NCBI RefSeq assembly: GCF_000255495.1
Contig: NZ_AHYZ01000100.1
Span: 1 to 64,000, forward strand
Source of the DNA: Liquorilactobacillus vini DSM 20605
Lineage (GTDB): Bacteria > Bacillota > Bacilli > Lactobacillales > Lactobacillaceae
Length of the DNA stretch: 64,000 nucleotides
Direction of reading: 5' to 3'
Shown: positions 37,528-47,268 of the stretch, one piece after another
Layout: each line of letters begins with the position of its first letter
Numbering within the stretch: the stretch's first letter is position 1
Notes under the pieces: model-generated
Seen by the model: only the letters and a program-made list of their open reading frames with translations
Databases searched by the model: none
Told to the model about the DNA's origin: nothing
Translations under genes and position numbers: made by a program

Positions 37528-39159
37528 TCATTTTTTATAAGCGTACTTATAATTCCATTGTGTACCAGCTGTATTGTGAATAATTCCCTTCACATCTGAT
37601 TTTTGCAAATATGAAGTTACCTGCTGATAGATTGGTGTAACTCCTTGATCTTGATTAAAGATCCGCGCAGCTGCCACTAGATCTTGCCAACGTTGATTAG
37701 CATGATTAGCATCTTGGTTTTGAGCTTGCTGAATCAGTTCATCATACTTGGTATTCGAATAGTTGCCATAATTATAAGACGTCCCGGTGACTGGAATCTG
37801 CAAGAACGTGATCGGATCATTAAAATCCCCACCCCAGCCTGACAAGTATAAATCAAAATCACCTTTTTGAGCCTTTTGTAAAGCATTATTTCCTGGAACA
37901 CTGCGAATTGTGATCGACAAACCCGGTAAGACTTTTGCATATTGTGACTGTAAATACTGGGCGACCACGCTGCTGCTATTATCGTCGTTGGATGCCAGCA
38001 AAGTTAATTTTAATTGTTTAAGCCCAGTTTCTTGCAAAGCTTTTTTCCAATACTTCTTCGCTAAAGCCGGCTGATAAGCGACTGTATTCTTAACCGCTTG
38101 CTGGTCAGCAAAATCCTTGCCTGTTTGTGGATCATCCGCTAAGCCCTTAGCAACAAAGCCTTTTGGCAAATACGAGCCATCCCCTAAAACTTTTTTAGTC
38201 AGCACTTGACGATCGATTGCCAATGACAAAGCCAACCGCAAATTACGATTATTCAAAGCTTGGCGTTTTTGCGAATTGTGGTCCTTAAAATTATAAGCTA
38301 AATATGAAATATAGGAATAAGGATAAGCTTTAAATTGAGCTGACTGGCGATAATTTTTAACTTGTTGATTCGACAACGGTGTCATATCTAGCTTGTTCTG
38401 CTGATATAATTCATGACCGGTCGTGGGATTTTCGACCACAGTATAATTGATCTGTTGCAATCTAACCACTTTGTGATCCCAATAATGAGGATTTTTAACA
38501 AATTCCCACTTATTGCCAGTTCCGTTCCAATCTTTGATGACAAATGGGCCGGAATAAACCATATATTGCGAACGTGTCCCATACTTTTTGCCATACTTCT
38601 TCACCACTTTTTGATCTTGTGGTCCAAACAAAGGATAGGCCATCAAGACCTTGAAATAAGCAATTGGCTTGTCCAATTTGACAACAACGGTCTGTTGATT
38701 GGGCGCACTGATCCCAATTTGATCAGCTGACTTTTTCCCCGCAATAATTGCATCAGCGTTTTTGATGCCACTGAATAAATAAGCATAGGGTGACTTAGTC
38801 TGCGGCTTCAAAGTCCGACGCCAAGAATAAACGAAATCCTGCGCGGTGATGCGATCACCATTACTCCAATTAGCTTTTCTTAATTTAAATGTCCAAGTTT
38901 TACCGTCTGCTGAAACTTGGGCACTTTTAGCCAAACCAGCTGTTGGCTTGCCCTTTTTTCCCAAACGATAAAAACTTTCAAAAACATTGCCAGTTTGGCC
39001 ATAACCGGTCGACTTAGAAATATCGATTGTATCTAACGGCGCAGTCGCACTCAAATTCAGTACCTGTTTCTGGTTGGCAGAGTTTTGCTGCCCGCAAGCT
39101 GTTAGTAATAACAGTATCCCCGCTAAAAAAGAAATTACCGAGTATCTTTTCCATTTCAA
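37528..39159 (-). CDS. oppA: Oligopeptide-binding lipoprotein OppA
   Basis: Extracellular peptide-binding subunit of an Opp importer, anchored by lipid. 543 residues from TTG 39159 (nine bases after GGGGGGA). The signal peptide ends in the lipobox LLLLTAC near residue 22. DFVYSWRRTLKPQT and WNYKYAYKK match SBP family 5. It is a solitary gene without permease subunits nearby, so it probably feeds the oppDFBC machinery at the left edge or elsewhere. A second member lies at 47.9 kb. Confidence 0.92.
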   Translation of the reverse strand: MKWKRYSVISFLAGILLLLTACGQQNSANQKQVLNLSATAPLDTIDISKSTGYGQTGNVFESFYRLGKKGKPTAGLAKSAQVSADGKTWTFKLRKANWSNGDRITAQDFVYSWRRTLKPQTKSPYAYLFSGIKNADAIIAGKKSADQIGISAPNQQTVVVKLDKPIAYFKVLMAYPLFGPQDQKVVKKYGKKYGTRSQYMVYSGPFVIKDWNGTGNKWEFVKNPHYWDHKVVRLQQINYTVVENPTTGHELYQQNKLDMTPLSNQQVKNYRQSAQFKAYPYSYISYLAYNFKDHNSQKRQALNNRNLRLALSLAIDRQVLTKKVLGDGSYLPKGFVAKGLADDPQTGKDFADQQAVKNTVAYQPALAKKYWKKALQETGLKQLKLTLLASNDDNSSSVVAQYLQSQYAKVLPGLSITIRSVPGNNALQKAQKGDFDLYLSGWGGDFNDPITFLQIPVTGTSYNYGNYSNTKYDELIQQAQNQDANHANQRWQDLVAAARIFNQDQGVTPIYQQVTSYLQKSDVKGIIHNTAGTQWNYKYAYKK

Positions 39160-39308
39160 AGTTGTTTTTCCCCCCAATATTTAATTCACAACATTAGCAT
39201 TTTATGCTATTACCGAAAAAATATCAAGGAAAAGCTCAATTTAGTTGTTTCAGTCTTCAATGCAGTTAAATCTACAACTTTAAAAATCACAATTTTTTGA
39301 ACCAAAGT

Positions 39309-39953
39309 TTAATCTTGCTGATCAGGCCATTTCTTAATTACGAGCTTAACCGTTCTAACTTGCTTAGCGTTCTTTGATGCAACTTGAGCCTTTTTTATCA
39401 GCTTAAATAATTCTGCTTCAAAGTTTTTTTCTGCATCTTTTGAGAGTGTTAAGCTGCTGCTGACAAAAAATGTTGATAATTCACTTGGCTGGTTTTGATA
39501 AGTTGCTAGTTCCTTTTGCAAAGTTGCAATAAATTGCTGATCTTGATATAAAATCAACTGAAGTATCTCCGCCTGATGTTCTTTTGCCCACTCAGGAGCA
39601 ATCTTCAAATCAGTTTGATCTTCCAATTGTTCGTTGGCTGCTAATACTTTAGCGGTTTGATGGAACATCCGATAGCTTGAGTAAAAAAATTCCTGAAAAT
39701 TATTAATTGTTTTTTTCTGCGTAACTTGCAGCATTTTGGCATTCACTAATTTTTTTACCGTGTAATAAAGCTGATTAACCGGGATCTTAACTTTTCGCGA
39801 AATTTCTTTGGAAGTTAGTCCCTGCGGATCCTTAGCTGCACTTAAAATTGCAATTACTTTTTCATCTGCTAGTAATTTAGCAAACTTAAAGAATTCATTC
39901 GGAACTGAATCAAATGACAGCTGTTTACCCTGCGATAACTGATCAGCAATCAA
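39309..39953 (-). CDS. Winged-helix transcriptional regulator
   Basis: 214 residues. The N-terminal half is an ArsR-like winged helix: IAILSAAKDPQGLTSKEISRKVKIPVNQLYYTVKKLVNAKML. The C-terminal half is helical with KEHQAEILQLILYQDQQF, of unknown ligand. The start TTG at 39953 has a weak ribosome site. Its first 40 nt overlap the start of the divergent exporter gene, so it probably controls that exporter. Family uncertain beyond the DNA-binding fold. Confidence 0.72.
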   Translation of the reverse strand: MIADQLSQGKQLSFDSVPNEFFKFAKLLADEKVIAILSAAKDPQGLTSKEISRKVKIPVNQLYYTVKKLVNAKMLQVTQKKTINNFQEFFYSSYRMFHQTAKVLAANEQLEDQTDLKIAPEWAKEHQAEILQLILYQDQQFIATLQKELATYQNQPSELSTFFVSSSLTLSKDAEKNFEAELFKLIKKAQVASKNAKQVRTVKLVIKKWPDQQD

Positions 39954-41178
39954 AAATCCAGATTCTTAAAGATGTTACTAGTAGCTTAATTAACTCCCTA
40001 AGCTCAGAAATGTTTGCTTTTGGCCTGGGATTGATGCTGCTCCAAACAACTCAAAACGCAATTAGCTTTGGCTTAGATTTAATTGTCACACCAATCATTA
40101 GTTTAACTTTCATGGTCCCCGTTGGCCTAATTGCTGATAAATATTCTCATAAAAAAATACTATTAATTAGTCTATTAGGCCGGTTAATGGGTTTAGGTGC
40201 TTTGAGTTTAACGTTTAATTTATTTCAAAATAACGCTAAAATGATATCAATTGTTATCTTCTTAATTATTAATGCAATTTCAAACAACTTCACCAATACC
40301 ACTTATGCAGCTTCTATTCATAAATTAGTTAATCCACGTTACTTAGCAAAATTAAGTTCTTTATCTCAGGCTGCCACAGCCTCAGCCAACATTTTTGCTT
40401 TTGTATTAGGTGTTTTTCTTTATTCTCTTACTGATTTTGATTTTTTTATTGCTTTTGAAATTGGCGCTACCAGCATTGCCTGGCTGTTATTGTTATCAAT
40501 GAAATTCCATTCAATTGCTCCCTTAAAAATTGCTAAAAATGATCGTCAGCTACCAGGCTTTAAAGCTAGTTTCAAGTATTTAAGGCATCATTCCGTATTG
40601 AAAGTTATTATTTTTTTAGATGTCGTAATTAATTTCTTATTATCGGCATTTAATATTGGTTTACCTTACGTAATAATTAAACAGCTGCACGCTGGAAGTA
40701 AGTTAGTTGGATTTTTAGAAGCTGGAATTTCTCTCGGAATTTTAATTGGCATTTTTTTGATGAGCTTTTCCAAAGATAATCACCACTTTTTAAGCAGACT
40801 GCTTTTAAATTTAAATGTTGTTGGCCTATCCACAATTCTCTTTGGCTTTTTACTGAACGAAACTTCGACTTCTAAATTTCAATTGCCTTATTGGGGATTT
40901 TTTTGATGATCATATTAGGAATTAGTATTTCTTGGATCAATATAGCAACCAACATTTACTTTCAAACCACTGTTCCAGCTGAAATCCTGGGAAAGCTTTT
41001 CTCATTATTACAAACAGCAGCAACAGCTAGTTTACCCTTTGGAACCATCACATATACTTTCCTTTTTCAAATGCTTAGTAACGGAGCCATAATCTTTATT
41101 ATTAGTGGTTTATTAATGATTAGCTACTTACTTTTCCTGATTCCTTCTTTTCACAAATCGATTAAGAATCATCAGTAA
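39914..41178 (+). pseudogene. MFS exporter, single frameshift
   Basis: MFS efflux protein of the MFS_3/EntS-like kind, about 420 residues after repair. The first 330 residues read from ATG 39914 (LIADKYSHKKILL is motif A, YAASIHKLVNPRYLAKLSSLSQ follows). The rest (IILGISISWINIATNIYFQTTVPAEILGK) is one base out. The shift lies in GGGGATTTTTTT (40893-40904); one missing base explains it. The coding is more AT-rich than most neighbours, hinting at acquisition. No strong ribosome site before the ATG. Confidence 0.82.
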
Positions 41179-41182
41179 AAAT

Positions 41183-41213
41183 TACCCATAGCTTAACTGC
41201 TAACGAGTAATTC
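41183..41213. terminator. Terminator between frameshifted MFS gene and rsiV
   Basis: AATTAC/GTAATT outer arms with TAGC/GCTA inside; T5 on the minus strand follows. Moderate strength, for convergent genes. Confidence 0.6.
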
Positions 41214-41224
41214 TTTGCCGTTTT

Positions 41225-42115
41225 TTATTTTAAATAATTTGGATTAACTAAGTCCTTTTTAATCACCTTGGTTGGAATTACGAATTTGGGATTGCCCATA
41301 TAACCGGGAGCAATCGCAAATTGCTCAAAAACGATTACCAACTGGTGCTGGTGATTAAGATAGAATGTATGCGCTGCTTTCAAAATTGTTCCTTTAACTC
41401 CCTCATTTTCAGCCAGATCCTTTTTTGTCCAATAGATTTTATTGGATGATTTGGCGATTTGCTGTTTGATCTGATGCTGAATTTCATTACTAATTGTTGT
41501 TAGATAAGCTTGATTCTTAAACAACAACGGCAGGCTTAATACCATTTGTGCTTTTTTATCAATCACATCATATTTGACGGTTGTTGCCGAATCAGCTTTA
41601 GTCTCCGTTGTTTGTCGTTTAATAACTAGGAAGCGTTGATCATCGACCACTTTTTGATAATTGCTAGTAACTGTCAGTTTTTCACCCTTATTTTGTTTGA
41701 TCTCTTTTTCTACTTGTTGATATTTTTGCTGAGCATCCGCCAAGTAGCGCTGATTCAAAGAATGGATCGCGTCACTTTTTGAATTGATTTTGGGAACTTT
41801 CAGTTTGATGCGAAAACTAGGGGCTTTATCCTGAAATTCAGCCCCCGTTAAAACTCGAACTATTCGGCCGATGATTGGTACTTTAGCTGCTGCTGAACGC
41901 CAAGGAGCAATTGAAGCAATTAACAAGATACCGACTAAGGCTGTCATTAGAACTGTTCCGGTTAATTTGCCCCAAAATTTAAAACGCTGCTGACGCTGAT
42001 ACTTTTTGACTTCCAGCTGAAATAATTGTTGAATTTTCTGTCCAGTTTTGTCAGGAATTGCAACTGACCGATAAGCTGTTTTTAACGCACTTAAAATATC
42101 TTTAGTAAATATCAT
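41225..42115 (-). CDS. rsiV: Anti-sigma factor RsiV-like, DUF3298/DUF4163
   Basis: Membrane anti-sigma factor holding SigV, 296 residues. The N-terminal 50 residues face the cytoplasm, LMTALVGILLIASIAPW is the single helix, and the remaining extracellular part has RYLADAQQKYQ, DDQRFLVIKRQTTETKADSATTV and LLFKNQAYLTTISNEI, the DUF3298/RsiV layout. In Bacillus and Enterococcus RsiV binds lysozyme and is then cleaved. The start ATG abuts the sigma stop (TAG-ATG) with GGAGG upstream, so the two are coupled. Confidence 0.85.
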   Translation of the reverse strand: MIFTKDILSALKTAYRSVAIPDKTGQKIQQLFQLEVKKYQRQQRFKFWGKLTGTVLMTALVGILLIASIAPWRSAAAKVPIIGRIVRVLTGAEFQDKAPSFRIKLKVPKINSKSDAIHSLNQRYLADAQQKYQQVEKEIKQNKGEKLTVTSNYQKVVDDQRFLVIKRQTTETKADSATTVKYDVIDKKAQMVLSLPLLFKNQAYLTTISNEIQHQIKQQIAKSSNKIYWTKKDLAENEGVKGTILKAAHTFYLNHQHQLVIVFEQFAIAPGYMGNPKFVIPTKVIKKDLVNPNYLK

Positions 42116-42646
42116 CTAGTATCCTCCCTTCTCCAGAATCCGACGCAATTCGTTTAAGGCACGGTACATCTTGGTTTTAACTGTATTGACGTTTAAGTTC
42201 AAAATTGTTCCAATTTCTTGAAGGGTAAAACCCTCAAAAAATTTTAAAATGATGATTTCTTTTGCCGGACTATCCAACAAATCAATAATCTCTCGCAGCT
42301 CAAAGCTTGCAATCTGCGGTGTTGGCAGCATCATTTTTTCCAAGTCAAAATTTGCTTTGATTGGTTGATGCTGCTGCATCCGCCAAAAATCACGGCAGGA
42401 ATTGATCAGAATCCGATAATACCAAGCAGCTGGATCATTAATCACCAAATTAGGCTGTTGATCAATAGCTTTTAAGGCTTTATTAAAACTAGTTTGCAAA
42501 ACGTCAAGCGTATCTTGCGGGCTATGGGTATAACTCAAAGCTATTCGATACATTTTGGAAGATTGTGTCCGCACTAATTCTTCCAGCTGATTAATAGCTC
42601 GTTTGCGCTGGCGCCTTTTTTGAAATTGATTGAAAATCTTTCTCAC
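42116..42646 (-). CDS. sigV: ECF sigma factor SigV-like
   Basis: Extracytoplasmic-function sigma factor, 176 residues. Region 2 (SSKMYRIALSYTHSPQDTLDVLQTSFNKALKAI) binds -10; region 4 (PAKEIIILKFFEGFTLQEIGTILNLNVNTVKTKMYRAL) binds -35. The GTG start has only a weak ribosome site (AGAAAG). With rsiV it forms an envelope-stress unit. Its own promoter matches SigV-type sites. Confidence 0.88.
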   Translation of the reverse strand: MRKIFNQFQKRRQRKRAINQLEELVRTQSSKMYRIALSYTHSPQDTLDVLQTSFNKALKAIDQQPNLVINDPAAWYYRILINSCRDFWRMQQHQPIKANFDLEKMMLPTPQIASFELREIIDLLDSPAKEIIILKFFEGFTLQEIGTILNLNVNTVKTKMYRALNELRRILEKGGY

Positions 42647-42671
42647 CGACTTTCTGGTTCCTAATACCTAA

Positions 42672-42698
42672 GACGTTGCTAATTCCTAAAAAGTTTCA
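42672..42698 (-). promoter_or_regulatory. ECF-type promoter of sigV-rsiV
   Basis: On the minus strand TGAAAC (42698-42693), a 17-base spacer, then CGTC (42675-42672). This is the Bacillus ECF/SigV pattern, so the unit is likely autoregulated. The 5' untranslated part is about 20 nt. Confidence 0.75.
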
Positions 42699-42832
42699 AA
42701 AAGTTTGCCGGATTTAGCGAAAAAATATCGCTAACATTTTCTCATTAAATAATTAGCTCGCGAGTTAAAATTGTTTTTTTTAAGGAATATTTTAAATAAC
42801 TAGTCAATTGCTGTAATTGGTGCTATTATATA

Positions 42833-42860
42833 GCATATATACAACTGGTTGTATATATGC
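42833..42860. promoter_or_regulatory. 28-bp perfect palindrome, operator of MarR-YczE operon
   Basis: GCATATATACAAC-TG-GTTGTATATATGC. An extended -10 (TGCTATTAT) lies just upstream, so the palindrome covers the transcription start. A MarR dimer bound here would shut the operon. Confidence 0.8.
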
Positions 42861-42878
42861 TGGGAGGGATTCAATCAA

Positions 42879-43298
42879 TTGATCGATGATTTTAGTTTAC
42901 AAAGGCAACTAATAAAATTAGGCAATCAATTAAGCAATCGTCGCCAGACTGACTTGGTGGCACATGATTTAACTGCTAGTCAATCTGAGATTCTGCTTTA
43001 TTTTGCTGATCATCCGGGACATTTAGTCAGCCATTTAAAAAGTCATCTGCAAGTCAGTCATCAAGCCGCACAAAAATTAGTTATGAAATTGCGCCAGCGC
43101 CAACTGCTAATGATCAAAGCTGACCCGACTGACGCCCGCCAGCATCAAATTTATTTGACGCAAACGGGGAAAGACTTAGTCCAAGAATTGAAGCAACACG
43201 GAACTTTTGCTGGTCAGGAACTTTTGGCTGTTTTAACTGAACAACAAAAAATTCAGTTAGCCCACTTGATTTCATTATTATTGCAGCCTAAAAAATAA
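42879..43298 (+). CDS. MarR family regulator
   Basis: 139 residues from TTG 42879, ten bases after GGGAGGG; the ATG at 42849 lies inside the operator. HTH SHLKSHLQVSHQAAQKLVMKLRQRQLL and wing KADPTDARQHQIYLTQTG are textbook MarR. It is first gene of a two-gene unit with the membrane protein below and probably represses itself. Confidence 0.86.
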   Translation: MIDDFSLQRQLIKLGNQLSNRRQTDLVAHDLTASQSEILLYFADHPGHLVSHLKSHLQVSHQAAQKLVMKLRQRQLLMIKADPTDARQHQIYLTQTGKDLVQELKQHGTFAGQELLAVLTEQQKIQLAHLISLLLQPKK

Positions 43299-43312
43299 AA
43301 GGAAGCAACTTT

Positions 43313-43993
43313 ATGCTTAAAAAATTCACTTTATTTGATTTATTACGTCGTTATCTTTGGTTTATGATTGGTTTATTTTTAAACGCGATCGGGGTCGCCT
43401 TGATCACCAAAGCCAATTTAGGAACTTCGCCGATTGCAGCAATTCCATATAGTTTATCACTTGTTTTACCGCATTTTTCACTGGGACAATGGACGATCAT
43501 TTTCAGCATTTTTTTGATTATCTGTCAGATTTTCTTGGATAAATGGCCACTCAATTGGGTACAATTGGGCTGGCAGACAATTATTTCTTTTATTTTTGGC
43601 GACTGTATTGATTGGGCGATGAATTGCTTAAAAAATTTAAATCCGGCTTTTTATTGGCAGGCTTTACTTTATTTGCTGCTTGGTTGCTTAATCATTGCCG
43701 GTGGAGCTTATTTAGAAGTGATCGCCGATGTAGTCATGCTGCCTGGTGATGCCTTTGTCCGAGCCATCTGCCACCGGTGGACATCTGAATATGGACCGGT
43801 CCGCGTCTGCTCAGATATTTCCATGTCGCTTTTAGGAGCCATCATTTGCTTGATTTGGCTGCACAACTTAAAGGGCGCTCGGGAAGGAACCTTGATTTCA
43901 GCTTTATTGGTTGGCAGTCTGATCAAATTTCTGACTAAGAAGTTGCAGCCTGTGACTAGTTGGCTACTGACTGGCAAGTTCAAAATATTTTAA
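43313..43993 (+). CDS. YczE/YyaS-type membrane protein
   Basis: 226 residues, five to six membrane helices. GLFLNAIGVALITKANLGTSPIAAIPYSLS is the family opening and DVVMLPGDAFVRAI follows, both typical of the COG2364 group. Function unknown, although YczE relatives influence antibiotic synthesis in Bacillus. AAGGAAG lies ten bases upstream of the ATG. It is co-transcribed with the MarR gene. Confidence 0.82.
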   Translation: MLKKFTLFDLLRRYLWFMIGLFLNAIGVALITKANLGTSPIAAIPYSLSLVLPHFSLGQWTIIFSIFLIICQIFLDKWPLNWVQLGWQTIISFIFGDCIDWAMNCLKNLNPAFYWQALLYLLLGCLIIAGGAYLEVIADVVMLPGDAFVRAICHRWTSEYGPVRVCSDISMSLLGAIICLIWLHNLKGAREGTLISALLVGSLIKFLTKKLQPVTSWLLTGKFKIF

Positions 43994-44120
43994 ATCACGT
44001 AGTAAATTCAAGCTCAAAATTTTCCGTCTTTAGCTTGCGCCAGTTGACGATATCAATTCCGATTTCAATTTTGGAAACCGAGATTTTAAAATTTTTGTAT
44101 TTTGGAATGACAAAGGTAAA

Positions 44121-44155
44121 GCGGCTGGGAGAAGAATAATTTTTCTCTCGGCCGC
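44121..44155. terminator. Terminator between YczE-like and CatB-like genes
   Basis: GCGGC-T-GGGAGAA pairs with TTCTCTC-GGCCGC with small mismatches, flanked by T runs; convergent genes on both sides. Confidence 0.75.
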
Positions 44156-44166
44156 TGATTTTATAA

Positions 44167-44793
44167 CTAATCAGTTAAATGCTTTTGAATAAATTCGTTG
44201 ACTGGCAATCGAAAGTCTAGATAAAATTTTGCTAGTTTAGCTCGTGACCAGTCCCACCAAGCAATCTTTTCTAAATCTGTTTTGACTTCATCCGAAAAAC
44301 GATCTTTAATTGGTTTGGCAGGCACACCACCAACAATCGTATACGGGGCAACATCATGCGTCACGACCGCCCCAGAACCAATCACAGCTCCATTGCCAAT
44401 CGTCAGGCCAGCTTGAATGATCGCTCCATGGCCAATCCAGACATCATTACCGATCGTTGTGCGAATGGCTTTGCGCTTCTCTAAAAAATCAACATCGGTT
44501 TGGTCAAAACCATAAGCACTGCCATTATAAGCAAAAATATGTTGAGAAACCCGATCATAAGGATGGTTGGTTGGCCCAATTCGGACTTGAGCAGCAATAC
44601 TAATAAATTTTTTTAAATCGCTGTTTTGCATAAAGCAATACTGTCCAGTATAATCATAATCACCAATTGTACAATTATCGATCAAATTACTGGCACCCAG
44701 TTCGACCCATTGACCCAAAGTTGTTCGTTTAAGTTGGGTTCCTTGCCCAACCACTGGTTTATCGGCTGATAATTTAGGAAAATCAATATGCAT
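44167..44793 (-). CDS. Left-handed beta-helix (CatB-like) acetyltransferase
   Basis: Hexapeptide-repeat O-acetyltransferase of the xenobiotic/CatB group, 208 residues. Key pieces: [33 protein letters not shown] (catalytic His region), [31 protein letters not shown] (beta helix), [13 protein letters not shown] and IAWWDWS. The acceptor is unknown; chloramphenicol activity is not implied. The start ATG has GAGGG ten bases upstream and is only about 70 bp from the divergent gene at 44865. Confidence 0.82.
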   Translation of the reverse strand: MHIDFPKLSADKPVVGQGTQLKRTTLGQWVELGASNLIDNCTIGDYDYTGQYCFMQNSDLKKFISIAAQVRIGPTNHPYDRVSQHIFAYNGSAYGFDQTDVDFLEKRKAIRTTIGNDVWIGHGAIIQAGLTIGNGAVIGSGAVVTHDVAPYTIVGGVPAKPIKDRFSDEVKTDLEKIAWWDWSRAKLAKFYLDFRLPVNEFIQKHLTD

Positions 44794-44864
44794 CTTTGCC
44801 AGACCCTCTTTTCAAAATGATTTATAATCGACATTTTCATCGTTATTTTAAAGGAGTGAGCACC

Positions 44865-46052
44865 ATGTATAAAGTAAAAACAATTGATCAGTTTCCACTG
44901 ACAGCTTTAGCAACTGACTTTTTCGAGCTAACCAATCAAGAAGCTGCCGATGCAATTTTAGTTCGTAGTTCAAAAGTTCCTAATAATCTGATCAGACCAG
45001 AACTTTTGGCAATTGCCCGAGCTGGCAGTGGTGTCAATACCATCAACTTAGCCGCCTGTACCAAAAATGGGACCGTTGTTTTTAATACTCCTGGTGCGAA
45101 TGCCAACGCCGTCAAAGAATTGATTATCCAGTGTCTTTTCCGCTGCGTCCGGCCCTTAAACTCGGCGATTAAAATGACCGCTAATCTGCAAGCTAAATTC
45201 CAAGAAGACCTGCAAGTTTTGGCCGAAAGTCAGCGAAAGAACTACTTGGGACATGAGCTATACGGCAAAACGATCGGTATCCTTGGCTTGGGAATGATCG
45301 GCCAGCGCCTAGCTGAAACTTGTTACCAATTAGGAATGCAAGTCATTGGTTATAACCGCAGCTTTAAAAGTCTGCCACACATTCTTCAATTGCCAAAGAT
45401 CGAGGAGATTCTAGCATTAGCTGATTTTGTAGTTATTTTATTACCTTTGACTGATCAAACTCGCCATTTTTTGACGAACCGCCATTTTAAATTAATGAAG
45501 AAAACTGCTTTTTTATTGAACTTTGGTCGCAATCAAATTGTTGATAATCAAGCCTTGCTCACTGCTTTAGCCAATAATGAATTTGCTGGTTACATCACTG
45601 ATTTTCCCAAAACTGAACTGCAAAATCAACCTAAAATTACGCTGCTACCGCATCTTGGCGGCAATACTGCTGAAGCTTTGACCTCAAGCACTAATTTAGC
45701 TTTGCAAAGCTTGTTAAATTTCTTAGCAAGCGGTACGATTCAACAGGCTGTCAATTTTCCGGCAGTTGATTTACCTTTTGATAGTCCGCAGCGAATTACG
45801 CTTTATTTTGCCAATCACCAAACGCTTTGGAATGCAATTACTCAAACTCTCAGCAGCTATGGTCTGCCAATTAATGAAATGGCTGGCAACACAACTAAAG
45901 AAGGCTATAGCTATTCCTTAATTAATACTGATTTAAGTGCTTGCAATTTACAGCAAATTTTGCAATTGCCAACAGACTTAGCAAAAATTCCGGGAATGAT
46001 CCGAGTCCGATTGTTAGATAGTCCGGCCAATATCATCCAAACCAGCAATTAA
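44865..46052 (+). CDS. 3-phosphoglycerate dehydrogenase-like protein
   Basis: SerA-type NAD dehydrogenase, 395 residues. AGSGVNTINLAACTKNGTVVFNTPGANANAVKEL is the substrate region and GKTIGILGLGMIGQRLAE the Rossmann loop. The active-site Arg appears in NFGRNQ and the His in LLPHLGGNTAEA. A small C-terminal part (about 60 residues) resembles an ACT domain. Start ATG 44865 with AAGGAG eight bases upstream. There is no serC or serB next to it; the next gene is an M20 deacylase. Confidence 0.82.
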   Translation: MYKVKTIDQFPLTALATDFFELTNQEAADAILVRSSKVPNNLIRPELLAIARAGSGVNTINLAACTKNGTVVFNTPGANANAVKELIIQCLFRCVRPLNSAIKMTANLQAKFQEDLQVLAESQRKNYLGHELYGKTIGILGLGMIGQRLAETCYQLGMQVIGYNRSFKSLPHILQLPKIEEILALADFVVILLPLTDQTRHFLTNRHFKLMKKTAFLLNFGRNQIVDNQALLTALANNEFAGYITDFPKTELQNQPKITLLPHLGGNTAEALTSSTNLALQSLLNFLASGTIQQAVNFPAVDLPFDSPQRITLYFANHQTLWNAITQTLSSYGLPINEMAGNTTKEGYSYSLINTDLSACNLQQILQLPTDLAKIPGMIRVRLLDSPANIIQTSN

Positions 46053-46113
46053 TTATCAAAAATTCTATCTTCTTAAAAATTATTTGGTTATAATCAGCAG
46101 TGAGGTGATCTTT

Positions 46114-47268
46114 TTGGATGAAAAACAAAAAATTGCAGTTTTAAAAAAATTAATTCAACTCAAAACGATTAATGATCATGAAACTCAAGCAGCAAATTAT
46201 TTAGCAGCATTATTTGCACCTTATCCACAAGCCAAAGTTCAGCGATTAACTTATGCTCCAGGACGAGATAATTTAGTGGTCACGATTGGTGAAAGTGGTC
46301 CGATCTTAGGCTTATCCGGTCATTTAGACGTTGTTGCCCCCGGGAATCTCGCAGATTGGCAAAATGATCCTTTTATACCTGAAATTCGTGCTGGAAAACT
46401 CTACGGTCGCGGCGCCGCCGATATGAAAAGCGGATTGGCGGCGATTGTCGTGGCAATGCTGGAATTGTTAGCAAAAAAGCAACCATTAGCTGGGCGGATT
46501 CGCTTATTAGCAACTGTTGGAGAAGAAACTGGCGAATACGGTGCTGCCCAATTGACGAAAGCCGGATTTGCTGATTATTTAGCCGGCTTATTGATCGCTG
46601 AACCAACTGATGGTTTTAAAAAATTGATTTATACTTCACGCGGAGTGATCGACTATCAGGTAATCTCAATTGGCAAAGCCGCTCATTCAGCTCGACCACA
46701 ATTTGGAATTAATGCCATCGATAACCTTTTGACCTTTTACCGTGAATTAAAAATCCGTTTCGCTAAATTCACCAAAATTGATCCAATTTTAGGCGGCATT
46801 ACCCATAGTATCACCAAAATCAACGGCGGCGAACAAGTTAACAGCATTCCTTCCAAAGCCGAAATGATGGGCAACATTAGAACCATCCCAGCTTATCCTA
46901 ATCGAGTCTTTTATGAAACTATGGAAAACTTGATCAATGAACTCAATCAAAAACCGGGTTTTAAACTTTCATTAACCTATAGTTTTCCAGAAGAAGCTAT
47001 TTTTGGAACACCTGATTCTCCGATCATTCAAACAGCTCAAAAAGTCTATCAGCGACTGTTTGGCCATCCTGTCGAAGTCACCGGTAGTCTTGGTGCTAAC
47101 GATGGTGCTGAGTTTTTACAGGCCAAAGGGAACTTTAATAGTATTGAATTAGGCCCTGGCTCGCAGACTTCGCATCAAAGCAATGAATATGTGGAAATCA
47201 ATACTTATCTGCAGGCAATTGAATTTTATCAACAATTTGCAATTGAATTTTTAAAGCAACAACAATAA
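46114..47268 (+). CDS. M20 family ArgE/DapE-type deacylase
   Basis: Di-zinc hydrolase, 384 residues. SGHLDVV (first metal ligands), AADMKSG (bridging Asp), GEETGEYG (general base Glu) and KAAHSARP for the dimer domain, with ELGPGSQTSHQSNEY at the end supplying the last His. It may act as succinyl-diaminopimelate desuccinylase or a peptidase; argJ makes an ArgE role unlikely. The start is TTG 46114 after GAGGTG. It follows the PGDH gene by about 60 bp and may share its transcript. Confidence 0.84.
   Translation: MDEKQKIAVLKKLIQLKTINDHETQAANYLAALFAPYPQAKVQRLTYAPGRDNLVVTIGESGPILGLSGHLDVVAPGNLADWQNDPFIPEIRAGKLYGRGAADMKSGLAAIVVAMLELLAKKQPLAGRIRLLATVGEETGEYGAAQLTKAGFADYLAGLLIAEPTDGFKKLIYTSRGVIDYQVISIGKAAHSARPQFGINAIDNLLTFYRELKIRFAKFTKIDPILGGITHSITKINGGEQVNSIPSKAEMMGNIRTIPAYPNRVFYETMENLINELNQKPGFKLSLTYSFPEEAIFGTPDSPIIQTAQKVYQRLFGHPVEVTGSLGANDGAEFLQAKGNFNSIELGPGSQTSHQSNEYVEINTYLQAIEFYQQFAIEFLKQQQ

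Noticed and set aside
44167-44793. Chloramphenicol resistance gene
   Set aside because: The CatB-like fold is shared by many sugar and metabolite acetyltransferases; nothing points to resistance.
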